Shown here: positions 56,755 to 64,000 of the stretch, in pieces
Layout of the letters: each line of letters opens with the position of its first letter
Position numbering within the stretch: the first letter of the stretch is position 1
Assembly (NCBI GenBank): GCA_019055375.1
Contig: JAHQIW010007234.1
Span: forward strand, 558,001-622,000
Length of the DNA: 64,000 nucleotides
Source: Parelaphostrongylus tenuis
Lineage: Eukaryota > Nematoda > Chromadorea > Rhabditida > Metastrongylidae
Direction of reading: 5' to 3'
Program-made: the position numbers and the translations under genes
Notes under the pieces: model-generated
Told to the model about the DNA's origin: nothing
The model's database searches: none
Seen by the model: only the letters and a program-made list of their open reading frames with translations

Positions 56755-56890
56755 TTATGCTCGTGTACCACAGTGGTGAGAATTGTGTTATGATACACAT
56801 TGAACTGGTCGCTAGTTCGATTCAGTGCCTCGACCTCACCAAGTCTTCCATTCCTCCATGGCCGGTAAATTGATATCGGATTTATCTGCA
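56755..56890 (+). repeat. tRNA-derived SINE, family 2 (plus)
   Basis: ACCACAGTGGTGAGAATTGT, a B-box-like CTAGTTCGATTC and CTCACCAAGTCTTCCATTCC, then CGGTAAATTGATATCGG, match the head and proximal body of 33624-33920. Confidence 0.65.
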
Positions 56891-56974
56891 AGAATAGCAG
56901 CACTAATTCCGATAGACAGTCACAAGAAGTCGTTCAGAGCAATTATTATTTCATTTCATATATACCTAAGAGAG

Positions 56975-57080
56975 TTGAGTGGTGAGTAAAAACACGGCCT
57001 CAGTCGGGAATTGAACCAGCGTTTCATCCAAACCGGGGACGCTGCTACTACCACTGCACCACAGAGGCACTTTGCACCTC
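56975..57080 (-). repeat. tRNA-derived SINE, family 1 variant
   Basis: Complement: GTGCCTCTGTGGTGCAGTGG, then TCCCCGGTTTGGATGAAACG, a B box (GGTTCAATTCCCG), and a tail CTCACCACTCAACTCTCTTA. Near-complete tRNA-like head. The same variant is at 15225-15350. Confidence 0.72.
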
Positions 57081-58197
57081 CACTCATTCTTTATTTCTTT
57101 ATTCATTTATGCTTAATGAAGTCCAGTACATTATGTGTTCCTCAGGAATTGATCTACAACGGACCTTAACTTTTAAATTGTCAGAACACATGGGCCTGTT
57201 TTTATAGTGATGCCCTGCCCAAACTCATCGCCATTGGAGATGGGGCGCACCATCAAATGTGTGGAATATAGATGACCTATTATGGATAGTTATAGAGCTA
57301 TTTGTCGTACTATAGAATTTGGATTTGTGACTTTTACACAAGCACTATAGATATTTTCACTGCTTAGGCGATCCATTAGCATGGTTCTCTGCGGACTTTG
57401 ATGAAATACGCTGAAACACTAGTTAGTGCAAAAGAAACGTGTTCATAACTTTGTAGTAGCTCATGGAGAAGTAAACCCAAATTTTTATTAGTGTAATAGA
57501 TTTGACCAGGTGCTTACTAAAAATCGCAGGATTAGACTTCTATAAAATAGATTAGCGAATAAATGAGTTTTTTTCCATTTCTTTGGCAATGAAGTGCACA
57601 ATTCTGAGTTGCAAGTTCAGCCCACTATAGTTATAACTATGTCATTCTAGCAAAACGTGCGCTAATCGCCCCATCCATTCATCAACTACAAATCATATGC
57701 TGTGATGTTGGATGCAGTGTGAATGATCTGATGTCATATTGTGGACAACTGGCGGGATGGTGATATCTACTCCGAAGGAAGGTGACAACTCCGATGAGCT
57801 GATTCAGAATACTTTCAAGTTCCTTGAATTATATCACAACATTATACACTCATCTAGTCCCAGTTGCACTTGTTTATTTAACCTCCTCCATAATCGCACT
57901 GACAACTTTATCAGCTCCATAAATTTCAAAGTGATATTCCTTTGAAAGCGACCGCACACACAGTGTCGGAAAATTTTATTGAACAACATTTGGTACACAT
58001 TGTTTGATGCTCTATTAGTAAAGAAACTTACTGTAATCTCCATCCCTATGGAGTCGTCGGTCTACCAGCGCCATGTCCTGTACAGGCGATACGTCATAGC
58101 TCCAAGACAATGAAGTTTCTATGTTCAGTACTCTCTATCAATGTCGCTTTATTCTAATTCTTTCATGTTTGGGGAAAAACTGAAAAAGATTCATAAT
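57081..58197. other. No gene recognised
   Basis: AT-rich. The plus frame 57739-57945 (68 codons) has no recognised domain. Confidence 0.3.
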
Positions 58198-58363
58198 TCA
58201 CTGTAGAAATATATTTGAATGAGAAAGGTAAATTTAGAGAAGAATAACGAATTGTGAAATGCCAGGTGACAATGTCACAATCACTGTAGAAATATATTTG
58301 AATAAGAAAGGTAAATTTAGAGAAGAATAACGAACTGTGAATTGCCAGATGACAATGTTACAA
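58198..58363 (+). repeat. Tandem duplication, two 83-bp units
   Basis: Unit 1, 58198-58280, and unit 2, 58281-58363, both begin TCACTGTAGAAATATATTTG and share AAAGGTAAATTTAGAGAAGA. I see about six differences between the units. Confidence 0.9.
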
Positions 58364-59634
58364 AATCTATTTAACTAACTTGTTCTACTAAAAATCGAGC
58401 TTTATTAAGCATGAATAAAGAGAGTCCAGGAAGCGAAGACACCAAAGAATCCAATCCATAAAATATATAAGTTGATGTACGCAAGAATAAAATGTCAACA
58501 ACGAGCAGCATGAGTCTCAGTAAGACCTCTGAAGGAGGTCTTGAAAAAGTCCCACTCACAGGTACCGTCCTACTCCTAGCGCACCTGTCGCAACAAATTC
58601 ATCCAGCTCTTTATTACGAGACAAAACCATGGACCGATTTTCTTTAGCTAAATCAAAACATCAGACACGATGAATAAATCTTCGAGACCCATCGAAATGC
58701 ATGTGAATAGAGAAATACACAAACACAATCTTATGTATTAAAAGGAAGGAGAAGACGTCAATAAGATCACTTGAATCTTCACAGATCCACGAGAATCTTG
58801 AGGCAAACATGAAAAAATGTGAGATTCCTGGCATAAAAATACTTCAAGCACCACATCTTTATAGTTGAAATGAAAACTATCAAAGGTTCTGTTCTGTTAA
58901 ACGGAAACAGATAAAACAACGACCTTTTTTGCTGGACAAGGGCATTCCACTGATTTCAGTAGTCATTCGGAAGCTCAGATTTCGGGCTCCTATGCTACGT
59001 GTTCGTTTTTGAGAAAGCCTTTTTATTGAGCTGGAGCATTCAAAGTAATATTATGTTTCACATCCTTCTCAAGCTTTTACTTCTATTTGCTGGAAGCACG
59101 AAAAGCATATGAACTTGCAGGGCAAATCTTGTAGTACCAAATTCACACGTTTTGTATAGATCTTCTTACAAAGCTCAGGAAAATCTTAAATCCAATAACA
59201 AAAATTGCACTACACATGTGAGTCGCGCCAGCGTGATCGATTGCTCCGCATCGATCCACAGCCGACACCCTCCGATACCCTGCTGCACCCTAGTCGACAA
59301 GGATCACACCGCGTATAAGAAACCCTATCTTATTTTCCTTCCTACATTGTATTGAAACGGTCTTTTCGCAAATAAAGTGTTGCAATCATAGAAACTTACG
59401 CTATCGAAAGGTTAGCTATAATCTAAGAAAAGACTTCTGTCCTGCGAGAAATATGCGTGGGTGAAACACATAGAATTTCTTTTTTCTGCAGCATTGTAAG
59501 AAGGCTTTTCAAAAACGAGCGTATCATAGCTGTCCGAGACTTAAACTTAGCAATGATTAGTAGCACTCTTATGAAAAAGGTTGGTGGCTGATAGCTAACA
59601 TTGAGATGTTGAAGAATGAGTGGTCGGGCAAATG
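58364..59634. other. Unassigned; contains repeat C-like segments
   Basis: 58900-59070 and 59400-59540 carry repeat C landmarks (GTAGTCATTCGGAAGCTCAG, ATTATGTTTCACATCC, GAAACTTACGCTATCGAAAG). 59200-59290 resembles the complement of 10875-10985. No exon supported. Confidence 0.4.
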
Positions 59635-59705
59635 TGCCTGAGTGGTGTAGTGGTAGAGCACGCGTCCCCGGATAGGATGAAACGTGGGTTTATATATATA
59701 TATAC

Positions 59706-59747
<42 letters not shown>
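59635..59747 (+). repeat. tRNA-derived SINE head with TA microsatellite
   Basis: GTGCCTGAGTGGTGTAGTGG, then TAGAGCACGCGTCCCCGGAT, then GATGAAACGTGGGTTTA is a good family 1 head. The B box is cut off by a long TA/GTATA run (59693-59747). The same SINE-to-microsatellite junction is seen at 17031. Confidence 0.75.
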
Positions 59748-59749
<2 letters not shown>

Positions 59750-60489
59750 TAACATTACACCGATGATGAAGAACTAAACAACGAAAGTAATGCCTAGATG
59801 GCCTTCATATTTTATTGACCTAGGGCAAATTGGGACCTCTTGTAGAATGTGAATGAACAACATCCATTACATTGACGAAAACTTGGAAATCCATGTGATA
59901 GTTACTTCAGATTAAAAGCGCGTAATTTAACGGAGTGTCGAAACTTCTATGTCATTCCGGGAAAATTTCCACGACAACTTTGGACATCGAGATATAAAAA
60001 GGATTTTGACGACCTATATTTTTTCAACAATTTATGACGGAAAACAACATATACATCCTTTCCGTTCACCCGAGATGGAAACCGACCATATTTCGAATAA
60101 AATAAAAACCATCGACTTCTCTGTGGAACCTGATTCCTCACCACAAATTCAATCATTAATATGACTTGACGTGAAGAACTACAGTACGAAATCAGTACCA
60201 CAGTAATATATTCGCAACAAACTGAGTCTTCCATTGAGCTGCTTGATATTTCGATGAAAAGTAACGGTGGTTATGGTTAAAATTTGCCGTCCAATACTGG
60301 AACGAATTTTCATATAAATATGGTTATGTTATATATTACTTAAATGCACATTATCCGCTCTACGTTCTAGTGCTAACGATGCTCTACTTGCTGTCTAATT
60401 TATATTTATTTTGGATTAAGGATAGGATGTTGATTGATGCAAACGTTATGGCGGTTCCAGACCCTAAACTCAAAATGAATCGCAACGAA
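59748..60489. other. No gene recognised
   Basis: The overlapping open frames at 59947-60234 on both strands are unassigned. The rest is AT-rich spacer. Confidence 0.3.
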
Positions 60490-61080
60490 ACAGAGATAAA
60501 TAGCAACATCAACAGCTCATTTGGCTCAGGCAGAAACTGCTAACGAACGTACAGTCCAATGGTGTTTCAAGAAGTTTCGTCAAGGAAATTCATTCCGACT
60601 ATGCATTGACCGCAATTACTTTTTCAACAACCACATCAGAGTTATGAGAAGAACAACCATCGAAGCTGAAAATCTTAAGACTACGCCAGATGCTGAAAAA
60701 AAACTCAACGTGGAGCAGTCCACTGTCATTCGCCACTCGGAAATTATAGGGGATGGCCAAAAATGCTAGCGCGAAAGTAGTGGCGGCTTCCTACAAGCAG
60801 CCGAGATCCACATGTCGGAAAACAGACGCTTCAAAAATCTAACGAATTGAGCCACGAAGTTTCGCCTCATCCTCCATATTAACCGTACCTCGGGCCATCG
60901 AGCACTATTTCTTCGATCATCTTGGTAACTTCTCGCAGGAGAAGTGCCTCCACAAGCAACAGAATGCCAGGAAGTGCTTACCAAGAGTCGTCAAATCCCG
61001 AGGCACCAATTCTCAAGCTACCGCGATAAACCCTCTTGTCCCACGTTGGCAAATATGCGGTGACTATTATGGTTCTTAAT
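60490..61080 (+). pseudogene. mariner transposase relic with internal deletion
   Basis: The N-terminal part (about 60525-60765) reads ERTVQWCFKKFRQGN and later LNVEQSTVIRHSEIIG, the helix-turn-helix region of a mariner transposase. It is followed within about 80 bases by the C-terminal catalytic part, where LNELSHEVSPHPPY (60840-60880) corresponds to the HPPYSPDLAPSD block. RGTNSQAT and a VPRWQICGDYYGS-like end follow near 61000-61080. Most of the central catalytic domain is missing, so this is an internally deleted, non-autonomous copy that then decayed. Confidence 0.8.
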
Positions 61081-61711
61081 TTGATTGAAAAAGATGTTTC
61101 GAAAATGTTACCATGATTTGATACTCGCAAAACCGTACCGCCATTACTTCCGCACCAACCTAAGTTTCTCGACAGATCAACTGGTCTTCATGAAGCAAAA
61201 AGTATGAAAAACGTCTCTAATGCTTCTGCGAATTCATTTCAGCACAAATAGTACAAGAAACTTGAAAACGTCAACAAACCCATTCATATGAGATTGATGA
61301 AAGACATGAGATAAGTTGATGGAAAATTCGTATTTCTACCATCAACTGACGCGAAATCGCATAAATCAAAAGATGTATCCAGAACGTTCAAAACGACCAT
61401 CACCAGCTAACACTATGAGCTTTTCTAGGGACCACTTTAGTGATTCGATTTGACAATGAGAGACGCTGAAAAATTACCTCCCTTTCAAAGGGGTGCACAG
61501 AAGTGAATGAAGTTTAACACGTTCTGAACATCTGAAGACGGGATAGTCAAGCAAACAGGAATATATCTGACATGTGGAATAGTTCAGGCACCGAAATTTA
61601 TCGATCACTGGATAATCAAAAATCTTTTGAAGAGTTGGAAACAGTAATAAACGAAATGTTTCACATGATTATATACACGAGATTCGAGCACATTTAATTT
61701 GGAAATAGTCG
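61081..61711. other. Intergenic, downstream of mau-2
   Basis: Non-coding. On the minus strand an ATTAAA (plus 61693-61698) lies a few bases after the mau-2 stop and could be a variant poly(A) signal. No canonical AATAAA was seen nearby. Confidence 0.4.
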
Positions 61712-64000
61712 TCACTCGTCCTTCGGAAGGTAAGCCAGCGGATCTCCCTCAAACCACTAAACAACCAAGCGCTTGCAAAAATATGACGAAAACGAGATAA
61801 AAGTATTTACTTGGATCAATGAAGCACTGGGATTCGTTTGATGCTCAGCTCTAATCACGCCTTCATCAAGAAGAGCCATCTCCTTACGTGCTGCTTCCAC
61901 ATAAGCGCTGCCGTCCATGCCATGAGAAGCTAAGACTCCTTAAATACGAGCTTAGAAGGGAAAAAAAGTCAGAAGTAATTGATGCAAACAACATAACCAT
62001 ACTAGCAATAGTATTGTTGCTCCAACAGTGCAATGAATGATCATGGCCCTTTTTACTCCAATCAAGAGTGGGGAGAATCACCTTGAACAAAAAAATAATC
62101 TGACTTCTAATTAAAGATTGCAAGATGTTTTTTTCGACAAAGCTCAATATATAGCTTCAAACTTCCTTAACGTTTTGATATTTCTCATGTCCATAATTCA
62201 ACATTACCTCAGCGTTCACTGGTACGAAAATCGAGAATAACAACACAGATAAGCCATGAAGTCGAAAACAAGTCTTCTGCCTTAGCCGTTTCCATACATT
62301 CTGCTATCAAAACTCTGAAGATAATAATCGAATTTGCCTACGCTTGTTTGTTTAAACTCTTGGTTGGAGTAAAATTCCAAGATGGCACAATTTTCCTAGC
62401 GAAGATAAATCGTTACAACTTGAAAAAAGAGTGAAAAAGCAGTGGCTGACCTGCATTCATTTATCTTGTTGAGCAAGTAAGCATGAAAGGCATGCAAAAA
62501 CTGCGCATTGTTCCTAACAATCAGTGAAACAGTTTGCTATTCGATTTGCTGTTAACCTAAAATACCAAACGCGATTAAGCCGACATTAAGAAAGAAATAG
62601 AGTAAGTCTTGAAAGAAAACATACTGATCTGCAATCTCGTAGAATTCTGCGTGTTTACACTGAGCAAGGTATGTTATAGCAAGATTCACATGTGTCATTA
62701 CCCATATGTTTTTGTCCTTGCACGATTTGAACTACAATGAAATCGATTAAAAGTATAACACTAAGAAAAGCTTAGCGACGCTGTGAGAACATGAGAAAAA
62801 GAAGATTTATTGAGAAGCATAATAATGTATTCAAATGGACTTTCCTTTAATCCCGTTATTATCAGTCAATAGCAGCTTCTTTTGTGATTTATAAATGCAC
62901 GAGATTAAGAAATAAGATTTACACGGCTATGGTCCCGCCGTCCTCGTCTTTTTCAGAGCCAATGATTCGAGTCGGTTGTCGAAGGTCGTTTGCCCTTGTT
63001 GTGGACTTTTGCTCCATAAACGACTGTTTACAATTGACTCGAATAGCCGGCTTTGAAGAACAAGAAGACGTCGAAATGTTAGCCAAGTAAATCTCACCTA
63101 TCAATCTCGTGTGCTAGCAAAATCATAGAATAAGCTATTATCAACATAGGACTAGTATGAAGAAAAAAAAAAGCCATCACGTAGTTATTAGATAAAAGGT
63201 AAAAATTAAAAGAAATACAACAATTCGGAACACATACCTTCGTTGCAGCAAAAAAGTGTTTCTCTGCAGCTTCTGGCTCACGGAGATAAGAACAATAATG
63301 GCCCTATAAATATCAATCAGCTACGGTTAGCAAACTAGAACTGATACAACAAGAAAGTTCATACCAACAATGACTGAATCGCTGGACCGAACTCATCAAA
63401 TAAAGCCATTCCATATCGCTGGCTATACTGCACCATGTCGCGTATCTGGAAAATACACGTCTCATTTTGGAGACTACAAAAGCATCTCCAGATATACACT
63501 TAACTCATATGACCCAATCCTCTGACTTCATCAAGAATAATATAGATTCCTAAATCCCACTCAAATAGATCTATATTAACATTCTAAAAAAAAAACTATG
63601 ACCCCACAAGGTAATGGATCAAACCCTTCTACAAGTCTGAAAGGCACTTGAAAGTAAACTATGCGTCGATCAACGACCTCACCACCAAAACGTGGTGTTG
63701 GGCTTCATGTGTTGTCTGACCATGAGTAAATACAAACATTGTCCATTGCCATGCTTGGATGACAAGCCATGATGTTGCACTGAGCCATCATTTCGTTCAG
63801 CGCCATTCGCATTCGTTGTACACTTCGCAATATACCGTACTCACAAGGATTTCTTGAAGCCTAAATAATTCGTATATAATTTAACAATAGTCAGCGCTGG
63901 TAGTAACGACGGTTCACTAACCCTTGCGTTATAGTCATGTATATGACGTACGGCTATCGTGTAATATTTTGCTGCTCGTTCGTAATTACATTGAAGTGCC
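61712..64000 (-). CDS. mau-2: MAU-2 / Scc4 cohesin-loading factor, C-terminal part (partial)
   Basis: TPR-like helical-repeat partner of SCC-2/NIPBL that loads cohesin onto chromosomes; in C. elegans it is also known for cell-migration and axon phenotypes. Minus-strand exons in gene order: 64000-63922 (partial), 63860-63738, 63445-63365, 63303-63238, 62731-62625, 62513-62451, 62314-62220, 62081-62003, 61938-61811, 61756-61712 (stop). All have GT donors and AG acceptors, and phases agree except as noted. Identification rests on colinear similarity to metazoan MAU2: the FDEFGPAIQSLLGHYCSYL and EPEAAEKHFFAATK repeat, IWVMTHVNLAITYL, ETAKAEDL, HSLHCWSNN, and the C-terminal WFEGDPLAYLPKDE. The 62314-62220 to 62081-62003 junction is one phase off. 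The 62731-62625 to 62513-62451 join lacks about 12 residues present in relatives. The 5' part lies outside the window. Confidence 0.85.
62938..63080. mobile_element. Small TIR/MITE in a mau-2 intron
   Basis: The left end (CGTCCTCGTCTTTTTCAGAG, then CCAATGATTCGAGTCGG) is the imperfect inverse of the right end (complement CGACGTCTTCTTGTTCTTCA, then AAGCCGGCTATTCGAGTCAA). It sits inside the 506-bp intron between exons 63303-63238 and 62731-62625. The terminal GAAGACGTCGAAATGTTAGC motif is shared with 36825-36860 and with the ends of the 14955-16325 element. Confidence 0.65.

Noticed and set aside
61884..62147. 87-codon minus-strand open frame
   Set aside because: It runs through mau-2 introns. 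Only 62003-62081 is exon in that frame, and the neighbouring exon 61811-61938 is read in another frame.
63520..63590. Possible mau-2 exon after a T-rich AG (reads VNIDLFEWDLGIYI)
   Set aside because: Joining 63860-63738 directly to 63445-63365 keeps phase and family similarity. The extra piece matches nothing in MAU-2.

Overview
The window reads as a repeat-rich, AT-rich stretch of a nematode nuclear genome, most likely a clade V (strongylid/hookworm-like) species. That placement is an inference from compact exons with TTTYAG acceptors, an RTE-type LINE of the kind common in these worms, mariner/Tc1 fossils and tRNA-headed SINEs. Nothing is organised like a bacterial or viral genome. Most short open frames are chance or lie inside repeats.

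The one gene I can name is at the right edge. It is the 3' part of mau-2 (MAU-2/Scc4, cohesin loader) on the minus strand, 61712-64000. I assembled it by hand from ten small exons, nine complete and one cut by the window end. One splice junction does not fit. Two further spliced candidates (24547-29858 and 54460-54815) have phase-consistent exons but no recognised family.

Layout: 1-11300 holds a 5'-complete but decayed RTE relic (2166-3960), a better preserved RTE 3' end (6126-6985), TIR elements (4003-4650, 7136-7435, 10045-10622), SINEs and a 1.1-kb dispersed repeat. 11330-22901 is two palindromes back to back. The first has 0.9-kb arms around a 302-bp spacer. The second has 4.5-kb arms, almost identical, around a 397-bp spacer. 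They touch at 13458/13459. 23000-30000 holds SINEs, a second copy of the 1.1-kb repeat and a full-length RTE (26322-29673, minus) with a 10-bp target-site duplication and only one frameshift. 30000-41000 holds dispersed repeats, a SINE with a perfect 15-bp target-site duplication (33609-33935) and two RTE relics lying tail-outward. 41490-43560 is an RTE relic with a mariner relic nested in it. 44000-61700 holds a hairpin MITE, a second RTE lineage (51400-53045), Tc1/mariner fossils (55500-56497, 60490-61080) and tandem and TA repeats.

Functionally the window is a transposon-dominated neighbourhood of mau-2. The near-intact RTE encodes the endonuclease and reverse transcriptase that, by general knowledge of LINE/SINE biology, could have mobilised the SINEs, but no shared 3' tail proves that pairing here. 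The double palindrome is the strongest structural anomaly. It is either a recent fold-back rearrangement or an assembly artefact.
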